Assembly (NCBI GenBank): GCA_017881765.1
Contig: JADGQN010000003.1
Coordinates: 1 to 33,679, forward strand
Direction of reading: 5' to 3'
Length of the DNA stretch: 33,679 nucleotides
Source: Syntrophobacterales bacterium
Lineage (GTDB): Bacteria; Desulfobacterota; Syntrophorhabdia; Syntrophorhabdales; WCHB1-27
Below are positions 18,334 through 27,375 of the stretch, piece by piece (positions within the stretch are counted from its first letter, which is position 1; each line of letters starts with the position of its first letter). The notes below the pieces were generated by a model. That model worked only from the letters and a program-made list of their open reading frames with translations, did no database searches and was not told the origin of the DNA. Both the position numbers and the translations under genes were made by a program.

Positions 18334-18339
18334 CACTAT

Positions 18340-18360
18340 ACCCCGCTGCTTGCGGCGGGT
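18340..18360. repeat. GC-rich hairpin just 3' of the endonuclease III-like gene
   Basis: CCCGC (18342-18346) pairs with GCGGG (18355-18359). A similar half-motif CCCCGCGGCTTG lies near 18247-18258. Confidence 0.5.
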
Positions 18361-18364
18361 TGGT

Positions 18365-19036
18365 CTATGATAATTTCCTGACCCTCGCCTCCTTATCTTT
18401 TCCCAATGGACAAAGTTCACATAAGAGCTTCTTCTTGCAATACCTCTGGCACAGCAAGACAATGAGGGCGTGAAACTCATTGAATAGATGCGTATCGAGG
18501 GGCAAATGCTTCATGAAGAATGATTGCACGTCATCATAGGTGTGCGCCCGGGTGTGCTTTCGGGTATACAGACCATGATTTCTCAAAAATCTGAACGTGT
18601 AGGCATCAACCACGAATATCGGTTTACCCACCGCATAAAGGAGGATGCTGTCCGCCGTTTCGGGTCCAATGCCCCGGACAGCCAGGAGCTGGCGCCGCAA
18701 GGCCGCTGTTTCAATATGCCCCATATTATCAAGGCTTCCGTCATATTCATCCCATAGAAAATCGATAAATGCTTTCAACCGGGCAGCTTTGATGCGATAA
18801 AATCCTGCGGGTCTTATGATTTGAGCCAGAACTGCCGTATCTATCGATCTCAGCCTTTGCGCGTCGAGCAGCCCGTTTTCCCGCATGTTGGATATGGCCT
18901 TCTCCACGTTCGTCCAGGCGGTATTTTGTGTCAGTATGGCTCCCGCCGCCACCTCTAGTGGTGAATCTCCAGGCCACCAATGCCTGGGGCCAAGAGCACG
19001 AAGCAGCATGTCAAATATATTGAGAAGAGAGTGCAT
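18365..19036 (-). CDS. Endonuclease III-related HhH-GPD DNA glycosylase/lyase-like protein
   Basis: AILTQNTAWTNVEKA, HhH segment LLAVRGIGPETADSILLYA, aspartate in FVVDAYTFR, and C-terminal cysteines CQRYCKKKLLCELC resembling an Fe-S loop. Probable start ATG 19036; the ORF track extends to 19078. Confidence 0.85.
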   Translation of the reverse strand: MHSLLNIFDMLLRALGPRHWWPGDSPLEVAAGAILTQNTAWTNVEKAISNMRENGLLDAQRLRSIDTAVLAQIIRPAGFYRIKAARLKAFIDFLWDEYDGSLDNMGHIETAALRRQLLAVRGIGPETADSILLYAVGKPIFVVDAYTFRFLRNHGLYTRKHTRAHTYDDVQSFFMKHLPLDTHLFNEFHALIVLLCQRYCKKKLLCELCPLGKDKEARVRKLS

Positions 19037-19049
19037 CGTATCTTGAGGC

Positions 19050-20393
19050 CTACTGAACCCGTGCGGTTTTCTCAGCACGCCGTATCAGCCCGAATAAAAC
19101 CCTGTCTATCTCGTCGATAAGGTTCTTAAATAGCCCGCCGTGGCTCTTCGAATTTGAGAAAAGCTCTGTCCTGATGCTTTCGACTGCACGGTCATTACAT
19201 TTCTCGTAAGTGATATAGCCGCTCTGCATGGAAAGCCTTTCCAGGAAGAGAAGCCTCTTCGCATCATTAACAAAAGGACCGAGTTGCCTGCCTATGGTAT
19301 CGATTGACTCTCCTAACTCAAGAGCCGCGGCGTTATCATTCAATACGGCAGAAGGCCTGAGTCTTATGATTTCGGCTATCTCTTTCACCATGGCATAGAG
19401 GGTGCAGTATTCGAGACCCCTGACTCCTCGGCGCCATTGCAGGAGTATCCGGTTCCTCCAGAACCAGAGGAAATTTCTCATCCCGAACGAGATCAAGTCC
19501 TGAACCATTGCTTCGAGTTCGTAGACCTTGTCCACGGTTGCATCACGAGAAGATCCGGAATCAGCAGGTGCTCTCTCCCGATGGTTCCCGTGTCGGCCTC
19601 TTTTGGCTTTCTCACCTGCCAGATATTGCCATAGGTTTTTAAGGACGACTGATCCGTTATGGTCATCGGGCGTGTCGAAGTGGATGAGAGAAAGGATGAC
19701 CTTGCCCTTCCCCAGTCTCCCCTCTAGTACTGCCGGCTCGTCACGCAATCGAGCCGGGTCGAGGTTGATCACATACACTTTTTCGAGTTCGGCCCAGCTG
19801 CCGTTCGACGCAATATCTCCGACGTTCAGGTCCGCGCTAAATGCATCTTGCAGCGCCTGACCGTACGTCGCGAGGACTTCAATGTCACTATGTTCGATTA
19901 ATAGTTGGGAAGGCCACCAGGCCTGAAAGATATTCGATGAGACACCGCCTGGAACCGATCCCTCAATCTCCCGAAGGCCGTCCCACATGGGGTGTCCTTT
20001 CAGGTTGAGCCGTATCCTTCCGCTAAAGCTCGGGACCCGCTCCCTTGTCGGCTTCCTCTTCACATTGAGGAGCCCCATCCCGTCGATGGTCGCGAGACCG
20101 GCACCACCGCAGAAGCCGAGGTAGTTGCCTCCTGCCTGGACAAACCTCCGTATTTCCGAGACACCATCACTACCGAGGGCTTTCAGTTTGTTCGAAGCCC
20201 ATCCTCCCGGCACGAAGAGCATCGAGTAGTCTTTGAGTGTCCCCTGTCTTATATCCTCCGAACCGATGAGATCAAACGGGAGACCGCTTGCCTGCAAGGC
20301 CTTGTAGGACATCAATGCCCAGAGAAAAGCTTCGTCCCATAAAAACGCAACCTTGCTCGGATGCGCGCTCTTAAGTTTTGAACTTCTTTTCAT
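19050..20393 (-). CDS. BPL_N-type (glutamine amidotransferase-like) protein with an uncharacterised C-terminal region
   Basis: Residues about 10-265 include VAFLWDEAFLW, LFVPGGWASNKL, nucleophile-elbow-like GFCGGAGLATIDGMGLLNV and GKGKVILSLIHFDTPDD. The following roughly 170 aa appear largely helical and match no family I recognise. Confidence 0.7.
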   Translation of the reverse strand: MKRSSKLKSAHPSKVAFLWDEAFLWALMSYKALQASGLPFDLIGSEDIRQGTLKDYSMLFVPGGWASNKLKALGSDGVSEIRRFVQAGGNYLGFCGGAGLATIDGMGLLNVKRKPTRERVPSFSGRIRLNLKGHPMWDGLREIEGSVPGGVSSNIFQAWWPSQLLIEHSDIEVLATYGQALQDAFSADLNVGDIASNGSWAELEKVYVINLDPARLRDEPAVLEGRLGKGKVILSLIHFDTPDDHNGSVVLKNLWQYLAGEKAKRGRHGNHRERAPADSGSSRDATVDKVYELEAMVQDLISFGMRNFLWFWRNRILLQWRRGVRGLEYCTLYAMVKEIAEIIRLRPSAVLNDNAAALELGESIDTIGRQLGPFVNDAKRLLFLERLSMQSGYITYEKCNDRAVESIRTELFSNSKSHGGLFKNLIDEIDRVLFGLIRRAEKTARVQ

Positions 20394-22140
20394 ATCCCCT
20401 CGGCGTGATCATCCGGTCGTTCCAGAGAAAGGTCCTTGAATTGCCCACTATCACCGTCGTCCGCATGTCGATGTCGTAATCGAGCATCTTATTGAGGTCG
20501 GTAATGATGATCTTTTCGTCCTCCCTCATCGCTCCCTTGACAATCCCGACCGGCGTGTTGGGTAGGCGGTGTCTCAGAATAATCTTTCTCACTTTATTGA
20601 TGTGGCCCGCTCTCCCCTTACTCTTAGGGTTATAGAGGACGATGACGAAATCGGCCGTGGCAGCGGCATCTATCCTCTTCTCTATGACTTTCCATGGAGT
20701 GAGCCTGTCGGAAAGGCTTATGGAAGCGAAGTCATGCATGAGCGGTGCGCCGAGCTTTGCGGCGCAGGCATTCAGCGCGGATATACCGGGTATCACCTCG
20801 ACGGGTGGCAAGCGCGGTTCCCTGCCCTCTTCTTTCAAGAGTTGAAAGACCAATCCCGCCATAGCATAAATTCCCGGATCGCCCCCGCTTATCACGGCGA
20901 CGCTCTTACCGCCGAGTGCCAGTTCCACCGCTTTCCTGCACCTGTCAATTTCCTGTGTCATCCCGGTCTCGAAAACCTCTTTACCAATGATCATCTTGCG
21001 GATGAGCTTGACGTAGGTAGAGTAGCCGACTATAACATCCGATTCCCTGATTACCCTCTGCGCATAGGGCGTGATATGTTCGATATTCCCCGGCCCGGTA
21101 CCGACGACGTAAATCCTCCCTGTCGGCGTTAAGTTATCTTGCTCTTCTCTCCGGGCTCCCCGGACCGCGTGCCCTCTTATTTCCGCTGCCGCAACAGTCA
21201 CGTTCCCTATCTTCTGTTTTTCGACGAGGAGGCGTTCCGCTCGCGCCCCAAGCAGGGCAGCGGGTTCAGCCACTGCCTTTGCGCCTGTCGCGCGGAAAGC
21301 AGCCTCGGATTCGGATATGCCGGCCACGCCGTTTAACTCCTCGGGACAAAATGAGAGAATGCTAAGTGAACTCTTCCGGGCAAACATTTTGACTCCGCCC
21401 TCATCGGCTTTCCTGTCTATCGTCGCTAAAGCGCGGATGGATGAAAAAGAAAGGTTATGTTCATCAAACGCTTTTCTCACCGCATTCCCGATCTCTTCCG
21501 CCGAAGTCCCACGATTACAGCCGATCCCGACCACAATATTCCTTGGTCTCAGATAAAGACCCCTCCGGGGGCCTAGTGATCGCCTGTTTGTAATGAGGAT
21601 ATCCGCCGATGCCGGATCAGATACCTTCACAAACCCGGCGGGGAGGCGCATCTCTATATCAGCATAAACGTTCAATCTTCCTTTGTTGATGAAACGCGTG
21701 CCGATCCGCGGCAGGAGCTTCCAGTCGTCGATTGAGAGCGCGTGAGCCCGTGCAAAAAGGTCGATGGCGGGGACTCCGTTCACATCAGATGCCGTGGTGA
21801 TGATTGCCTTACCTCCCAGGAAATGGGCAATCTCCTCTGCCTTCTCGTTTGCGCCGCCGAGATGTCCGCTCACCAGACTGATCGCATATCTTCCCTTTTC
21901 ATCGAGCACGATGACCGCGGGATCCGACTTTTTATCTTTCAACAGCGGCGATACGGTCCTCACCACGATACCCGCCGCCATGATAAAGATCAGGACCTTC
22001 TCTTCACTCCACGCTTTCCTCACTGCCCCTTTGGTGAACTTCATTATGGTGAGATCGGGATAAAGGCCCTTGATTCCGTGAGCAAGCAGGGAACCTTTGT
22101 CGGTTACATAGAAGGCAGCGACACTATTCCCGGTAACCAT
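20371..22140 (-). CDS. CbiG-CbiH fusion: cobalt-precorrin-5A hydrolase / cobalt-precorrin-3B C17-methyltransferase
   Basis: CbiG part: IFIMAAGIVVRTVSPLL, LVSGHLGGANEKAEEIA, ATTASDVNGVPAID-like segment, VVGIGCNRGT. CbiH part: IYVVGTGPGNIEHITPYAQ, VISGGDPGIYAMAGLV, FVIVLYNPKSKGR. Confidence 0.93.
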   Translation of the reverse strand: MVTGNSVAAFYVTDKGSLLAHGIKGLYPDLTIMKFTKGAVRKAWSEEKVLIFIMAAGIVVRTVSPLLKDKKSDPAVIVLDEKGRYAISLVSGHLGGANEKAEEIAHFLGGKAIITTASDVNGVPAIDLFARAHALSIDDWKLLPRIGTRFINKGRLNVYADIEMRLPAGFVKVSDPASADILITNRRSLGPRRGLYLRPRNIVVGIGCNRGTSAEEIGNAVRKAFDEHNLSFSSIRALATIDRKADEGGVKMFARKSSLSILSFCPEELNGVAGISESEAAFRATGAKAVAEPAALLGARAERLLVEKQKIGNVTVAAAEIRGHAVRGARREEQDNLTPTGRIYVVGTGPGNIEHITPYAQRVIRESDVIVGYSTYVKLIRKMIIGKEVFETGMTQEIDRCRKAVELALGGKSVAVISGGDPGIYAMAGLVFQLLKEEGREPRLPPVEVIPGISALNACAAKLGAPLMHDFASISLSDRLTPWKVIEKRIDAAATADFVIVLYNPKSKGRAGHINKVRKIILRHRLPNTPVGIVKGAMREDEKIIITDLNKMLDYDIDMRTTVIVGNSRTFLWNDRMITPRGYEKKFKT

Positions 22141-22888
22141 GCGTGAAATCCTTGCGGTAGAGCTTCGATGTTTTTCCCATGGGAACCGCGGAGGCCCTCA
22201 GAGATTCTCCAACATAGATCAGTGCCATTTTTCTTATACCCGCGTTCTTCACCTTCTCGACGATCTCCTTCAGCTTTCCCCTCACGATCTTCTGCTCGGG
22301 CCAGGATGCTCTCTCGATAACCACAAAGGGCGTCTCCTCATCATACCCCTCCAGGAGCTCATCTCTCACCTTTTCGATCATCCCGACGCTGAGAAAGATG
22401 ACTATCGTCGCCCTGTGCCTCGCAAGCGTACTCAATCGCTCGGCATCGGGTACCGGGGTCCTCCCCTCCATGCGTGTAAATATCACCGTCTGGCTTATCT
22501 CCGGGATCGTCAGCTCCTGTCCCAGCGCCGCGGCGCCCGCCATGGCAGAAGAGACGCCGGGGACCACTTCGTATGCTATTTTCAACTCGTTGAGCTTTTC
22601 GATCTGTTCGGATATGGCGCTGTAAAAGGACGTATCGCCCGTGTGGAGCCTCACAACCAGGGCTCCTTTTTTTATGGCGCTCTCAATAACCTCTATCATC
22701 TCTTCAAGGGTCATCCCGGAGGAATCAAAGATCTCGGCCTTAAGACCCTTGAGGAGAGCGGGGTTCACGAGGCTTCCCGCGTAGATAATCGTGTCGGCGC
22801 TCCGGAGAAGCTTCCTGCCTTTTACGGTGATCAGCTCGGGGTCTCCGGGACCAGCCCCCACGAAATAGACGATCGCCTTTCTTTTCAT
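22124..22888 (-). CDS. cbiF: Cobalt-precorrin-4 C11-methyltransferase
   Basis: VYFVGAGPGDPELITVKGRKLL, VRLHTGDTSFYSAISEQ, PGVSSAMAGAAALGQELTIPEISQTVIFTR. Confidence 0.93.
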   Translation of the reverse strand: MKRKAIVYFVGAGPGDPELITVKGRKLLRSADTIIYAGSLVNPALLKGLKAEIFDSSGMTLEEMIEVIESAIKKGALVVRLHTGDTSFYSAISEQIEKLNELKIAYEVVPGVSSAMAGAAALGQELTIPEISQTVIFTRMEGRTPVPDAERLSTLARHRATIVIFLSVGMIEKVRDELLEGYDEETPFVVIERASWPEQKIVRGKLKEIVEKVKNAGIRKMALIYVGESLRASAVPMGKTSKLYRKDFTHGYRE

Positions 22889-23604
22889 TTTCTCACAATC
22901 ACCATCGAAAAGTAGTTCAGATCTTTCTCTTTCAACGTCGTGATGTCCCTTGCTACCTTCTCGTCTTCCATACCTGCCCTGGAGACGTAAACAGCGTTCG
23001 CGGTGAGGTGCAGTTCGTCGAGTATCTCCAGAACCTTGTCAAATACCCTGTGAACCTTCATGAGCACGATGGTGTCGAATGTCTCGAGTATCTCTCTCAG
23101 GTTCCCCAGATAGGTCGCGGGAAGTAGCGCAATCTTCTCGTCCGCGAGACCGAGAGATATGCCGGCCCGCGCCGCAGAAGCATTTATGGATGATACACCC
23201 GGGATGATCTCGACGTGGAGGTCCGGATTGACTTCGAGCAACCTGTCATACAGATAGAAAAAGGTGCTGTAAATGGTGGGGTCGCCTATGGTGATGAAGG
23301 CCATGTCAATGCCCTGATTTAACCGGGCTGAGACAGCCTTTACCGTCTCAGCCCACTTGGGATCGAGTTCGTTCCCATGGTCCGGATTCTTCGTCTTCTT
23401 CATCGGGAAGTATGCTTCGATGATCTCTTTGCCCTTCAGGTTCACGATCCGCTTCACGATCGAAAGGGCGAGGCTGTTGCCCTCCTCCCGCCCCTTCGGC
23501 ACGCAGACGCACGAAACCTCATTGAGAATACGCATACCTTTTATCGTCAGCAGTTCCGGGTCTCCCGGTCCGACGCCGATCACGTGGAGCTTCCCTGATC
23601 TCAT
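22885..23604 (-). CDS. cbiL: Precorrin-2 / cobalt-factor II C20-methyltransferase
   Basis: LHVIGVGPGDPELLTIKGMRIL, FITIGDPTIYSTFFYL, IIPGVSSINASAARAGISL. Confidence 0.92.
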   Translation of the reverse strand: MRSGKLHVIGVGPGDPELLTIKGMRILNEVSCVCVPKGREEGNSLALSIVKRIVNLKGKEIIEAYFPMKKTKNPDHGNELDPKWAETVKAVSARLNQGIDMAFITIGDPTIYSTFFYLYDRLLEVNPDLHVEIIPGVSSINASAARAGISLGLADEKIALLPATYLGNLREILETFDTIVLMKVHRVFDKVLEILDELHLTANAVYVSRAGMEDEKVARDITTLKEKDLNYFSMVIVRK

Positions 23605-24896
23605 TTTCTCTCCCCCCTGATGACGGAGATCTGATTCAGGGCACCTATATGCCTCTGACCACTCACCACCTTCGACCTGGAAATGGAGACTTGCGAAATA
23701 TCCACGGCAAAGCCGCTTTTTTCGAGAAGGAGCACGGCTTCGTTCAGGGTTTCCACTTTCACCGCGTTGATAACGATAATCCCTTTGGGCAGCCGCTCGT
23801 TGACGACGCCGATTATCCCGGGAAGCTGCCCGCCGCTTCCACCCACGAAGACCCTGTCTGGAGAAGGCAGGTCTTTCAACGCCTCCGGCGCTTCTCCGGT
23901 TATAATCGTCATAGTGGTGCAGCCAAATCGGACTTTATTCTCTTCGATGTTCGCAACCTGCTCTTCATCCCTTTCTATCGCATAGACCCTTAACCCGGGA
24001 GATAGTCTTGCCGCCTCAATCGAGACGGAGCCGGAACCTGCGCCGATATCCCACAGCACGCCTCTTTGAGGAAGCCTCAGTTTATGGACCGCCACCGCCC
24101 TGACTTCGTCCTTTGTGATAAGCCCCCTTGCATGTCTTATTTCCTTTTCAACGAGCCCGAAGTGCGGGAATCTATTTTGAAGGCCAACTTCCAAGGCATG
24201 CTGCTCATCTCCCGTATGTAAGAGAATCACGACGTTCGGATCCAAGAAGGTCTGCCCAACAATCTGCTCCGGCGTCCCGGAAGTAATTCTTTCTTCATTA
24301 GGGTAGCCGAGCCTTTCACAGACGAAGACCTTCGCGGAAGAAAGGTAGGGAAGATTCAAAAGCCGCCGTGCGATCTCGGCGGGATTGTTCTTGCTGTCCG
24401 TGAGGATCGCAATTTTTCCATGCTTCAGCAGGAGTGACGGGACCTCATTTATGTCGTGAGCAAGTCTCCTTCTCCTTGCCGGATCAATCCCTCCGTGGAG
24501 ACTCATCAGGAGTGCATCGTCCCACGTCTCCTTGATCCTTGAGAAGGCTACCTGTATACTCGAGAGATCGGGTAGAATCTCAACGGAGTCCGGGCCAAAC
24601 TCGGCGAGTACCTGTCTGCCGATGCCATGGAACATCGGGTCCCCTGAGCCGAGGAGCACGATGGTCTGCATCCCCAGATGAGAGCGAAGGAACTTCATCG
24701 TCTCACCAACCTTGTTGATCACGCGGACCTTCTCTTTGAAGGCCGGGTAGGAGTCATATTCCTTAAAGACTTCAAAGAGACGTTCCGATACCAGAATCGT
24801 GCCGGCGTCCGCAAGTATCTCTACGGACATTTTATTTAGAGGCTTGTAGCCGATACCAACAATGTAAATTTTATTCACTGTCCACCAGTATATCAC
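23601..24896 (-). CDS. CbiE-CbiT fusion: cobalt-precorrin-7 C5-methyltransferase / C15-methyltransferase (decarboxylating)
   Basis: CbiE: IYIVGIGYKPLNKMSVEIL, LLGSGDPMFHGIGRQVL. CbiT: GVLWDIGAGSGSVSIEAARL. The probable true start is GTG at 24878, giving VNKIYIVGIG. Confidence 0.92.
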   Translation of the reverse strand: MIYWWTVNKIYIVGIGYKPLNKMSVEILADAGTILVSERLFEVFKEYDSYPAFKEKVRVINKVGETMKFLRSHLGMQTIVLLGSGDPMFHGIGRQVLAEFGPDSVEILPDLSSIQVAFSRIKETWDDALLMSLHGGIDPARRRRLAHDINEVPSLLLKHGKIAILTDSKNNPAEIARRLLNLPYLSSAKVFVCERLGYPNEERITSGTPEQIVGQTFLDPNVVILLHTGDEQHALEVGLQNRFPHFGLVEKEIRHARGLITKDEVRAVAVHKLRLPQRGVLWDIGAGSGSVSIEAARLSPGLRVYAIERDEEQVANIEENKVRFGCTTMTIITGEAPEALKDLPSPDRVFVGGSGGQLPGIIGVVNERLPKGIIVINAVKVETLNEAVLLLEKSGFAVDISQVSISRSKVVSGQRHIGALNQISVIRGERK

Positions 24897-25992
24897 CTTC
24901 GTATGATACGAGATGCGCGATCACGGGAATCCCGGCTGTGAGACCCTCCGCATATCGCTTTGCCGCTATGCAGACCTTGCGGAACATCGGCAGGGAAAGC
25001 CCGTATGTCACGACCAGGTAGTCATATATCTCCCGCGCCGTATTGAAATCGCGGTCCCGGGGAACGGCGATCCCCAACTCATTCAAGCGCTCGACTCCTT
25101 TTCTTAGGTTGATTGCTCCGTGTCGCACGTGCGTCTGCGGCGTCGACATCAAGATCTTCAGCATTTTCGCCCATTGTGCGCTGACATGTACCTTCTTGAA
25201 CGCATACTTCCTTGCATCCGTGAGAGAAAACTCGACATAATCCCCCATCATCACGTAGGCCTCTTCGGCAAACGCATACCTTTTCATGTGGGCCTTTTCC
25301 GAGACCCTACCCACGGAGAGGACTATTTCCGCGATTCCCAAGGCCTTCGCAACATCCATGGAAGCGGTGATGGTCGACGTCCATGCCTCTGACGACAAAG
25401 GGCGCACGATGCCTGACGTGCCAAGTATCGATATCCCGCCCAGTATGCCGAGCCTTGCATTGAGCGTTTTTTTTGCCAGCTCTTCCCCTTTCGGCACCGA
25501 GATGGTTATCTCGACGCCCCGACTCCCCGCCAATCCGCCGTCCCCGGAGAGTGCCTCCTGCACCGCCTGTCTGATCATGCTCTTCGGTACCGGAGTGATC
25601 GCCGGTTCGCCGACAGAGACCGAAAGGCCCGGCTTGGTTACTTTTCCTACACCCTGTCCGCCCCTTATCACGACGACCTCGTAGCCTGCCTCGGCGGTCT
25701 CCATGATCCTTGCGGACGCCCGAATCGTAGCGCCGTTCGTTACGTCCGGATCATCTCCCCCATCCTTAGTCACCGATGCCAGGGCAACGGGACCAGAGTC
25801 TTCCCGCGTGACCCCATAAAGACGGGCTGTAAATTGAACCCTGCTTCCATCCGGAAAGGGAATCTCCACCGTCACGTTCCCAAGGTCCCACTTCTCCGGG
25901 TGAAGCAGGAGCATCACCGCGGCCTTTGCGGCTGCGGCTGCACAGGCGCCCGTGGTATATCCGGACCTCAGGCTTCTACCGCTCGATGCCAC
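24871..25992 (-). CDS. cbiD: Cobalt-precorrin-5B C1-methyltransferase
   Basis: SGYTTGACAAAAAKAAVMLL, ITPVPKSMI, and LGTSGIVRPLSSEAW motifs. Confidence 0.95.
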   Translation of the reverse strand: MASSGRSLRSGYTTGACAAAAAKAAVMLLLHPEKWDLGNVTVEIPFPDGSRVQFTARLYGVTREDSGPVALASVTKDGGDDPDVTNGATIRASARIMETAEAGYEVVVIRGGQGVGKVTKPGLSVSVGEPAITPVPKSMIRQAVQEALSGDGGLAGSRGVEITISVPKGEELAKKTLNARLGILGGISILGTSGIVRPLSSEAWTSTITASMDVAKALGIAEIVLSVGRVSEKAHMKRYAFAEEAYVMMGDYVEFSLTDARKYAFKKVHVSAQWAKMLKILMSTPQTHVRHGAINLRKGVERLNELGIAVPRDRDFNTAREIYDYLVVTYGLSLPMFRKVCIAAKRYAEGLTAGIPVIAHLVSYEGDILVDSE

Positions 25993-26497
25993 GTCTCGCT
26001 TTTGTCCCTTTTTCCCGGTAATGTTTGATCACTTTCATTTCCGTCACGAGGTCCGCCTTCTCGATAACCTGTTCCTCTGCGTACCTTCCTGTAATCACAA
26101 GCTCTATTGCTTCCGGTTTCTTCTCCATGATGTCGAGAAGGTCGGCCAGGTCGATGAGACCATACCGCACCGCCACATTCACTTCGTCGAGAACTACGAT
26201 ATCATATTGGCCTGAATCCATGACCTTTCTAACCTCGGCCAGACCCTTCTGGGCGGCCTTCGCATCAGATTGCGTACTCTTCCGCCTCAGGATCAAACCT
26301 TCTCCGTACTGTTTTACGGTTATCAGGTCCTGGAGCCGCTCTTCTATTATGCGGTGTTCGCTGCATCTCTGTTTCTTTATGAACTGCGCGACGAAGACTC
26401 TAAGCCCGGCACCTGCCGCCCTTAATGCGAGCCCCAGGGCCGCGGTCGTCTTGCCCTTACCGTCCCCCGTGTAAACTTGTATATATCCCTTTTTCAT
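25976..26497 (-). CDS. cobO: Cob(I)yrinic acid a,c-diamide adenosyltransferase
   Basis: MKKGYIQVYTGDGKGKTTAALGLALRAAGAG, VVLDEVNVAVRYGLI, ELVITGRYA. Confidence 0.95.
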   Translation of the reverse strand: MKKGYIQVYTGDGKGKTTAALGLALRAAGAGLRVFVAQFIKKQRCSEHRIIEERLQDLITVKQYGEGLILRRKSTQSDAKAAQKGLAEVRKVMDSGQYDIVVLDEVNVAVRYGLIDLADLLDIMEKKPEAIELVITGRYAEEQVIEKADLVTEMKVIKHYREKGTKARRGIER

Positions 26498-27375
26498 TTG
26501 CCGCCACGCCTCTCCGGTGCCGAAGGGCCTTCCAAAAGACCCACGGTTCGCAGAATCTCCCTTCGCGCCTCTCCGATGGTAAGAGGAATCTTCGCAAACG
26601 GTATGTTGTCTTCATGCTTCAGCTTATAGATGAGCTCCGCGATCTGAGGGAGGCGGAGCTTTACCTTCGACATCTCTTCAGGCGCGGTAAAGACCTGCTC
26701 CGGGGGTCCCCCTCTGACGATGCTGCCCTTACTCAGAATGTAAAGCGTGTCGAGAAAGAGCGGCACGAGATCGACATTGTGGGTCGCCATGACGACTGTC
26801 ACGCCTTTTTCCCTGTTCAATCGCTTAAGGAGATCCATCATCCGGTATTCACCCATGGGGTCAAGACCCGCGGTCGGCTCGTCGAGGAGCAGTATCTCGT
26901 GTCCCATCGCAAGGAGCCCCGCAATGCAGATCCTTTTCTTCTGGCCGAAACTGAGGTTGTGGATCGACTTTCCCCCATAGTCCTCCATCTCAACATCCCG
27001 GAGAGCGCCTCTCACCCTCCTTGCCACTTCTTCTTCTTCGAAACCCATATTCAGAGGGCCAAAAGAGACGTCTTCGAATACACTGGGTGCAAACAATTGT
27101 TCGTCGGGGTTCTGAAATACCAGGCCGACCTTCCGGTAAATCTCCTTCGGCGAAAGTTTCCGTATGTCCGCCCCGTCGAGATGAACGCTCCCTTTGAAAT
27201 CCTTCATCAGTCCGTCCATGATCTTAAGCAGGGTCGTTTTTCCGGAGCCGTTCGACCCCAATATACCGGCGAACTCCTCTTTCCTGATATCAAGATTGAT
27301 ATTGGAGACCGCCCTCGTCCTGTCGGGATATTGAAAGGAGTCTATCCTTACCGCCAGTCTTATTATATCTTCCAT
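26494..27375 (-). CDS. cbiO: Cobalt (or nickel) ECF transporter ATPase
   Basis: Walker A GSNGSGKTTLLK, signature LSFGQKKRICIAG, Walker B EILLLDEPTAGLDP. Confidence 0.93.
   Translation of the reverse strand: MEDIIRLAVRIDSFQYPDRTRAVSNINLDIRKEEFAGILGSNGSGKTTLLKIMDGLMKDFKGSVHLDGADIRKLSPKEIYRKVGLVFQNPDEQLFAPSVFEDVSFGPLNMGFEEEEVARRVRGALRDVEMEDYGGKSIHNLSFGQKKRICIAGLLAMGHEILLLDEPTAGLDPMGEYRMMDLLKRLNREKGVTVVMATHNVDLVPLFLDTLYILSKGSIVRGGPPEQVFTAPEEMSKVKLRLPQIAELIYKLKHEDNIPFAKIPLTIGEARREILRTVGLLEGPSAPERRGGK

Noticed and set aside
18105-18480. ORFs 18105-18329 and 18271-18480 on - strand (MPDLIRHPVCFLDSGLRRNDG..., ...CHAGLDPASSLLSGFRPPPE)
   Set aside because: Translations of the dispersed palindromic repeat; LDSGLRRNDG-type peptides are a familiar annotation artefact.
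22139-22915. 258-aa + strand ORF antisense to cbiF
   Set aside because: Shadow ORF; cbiF on - strand is unambiguous.
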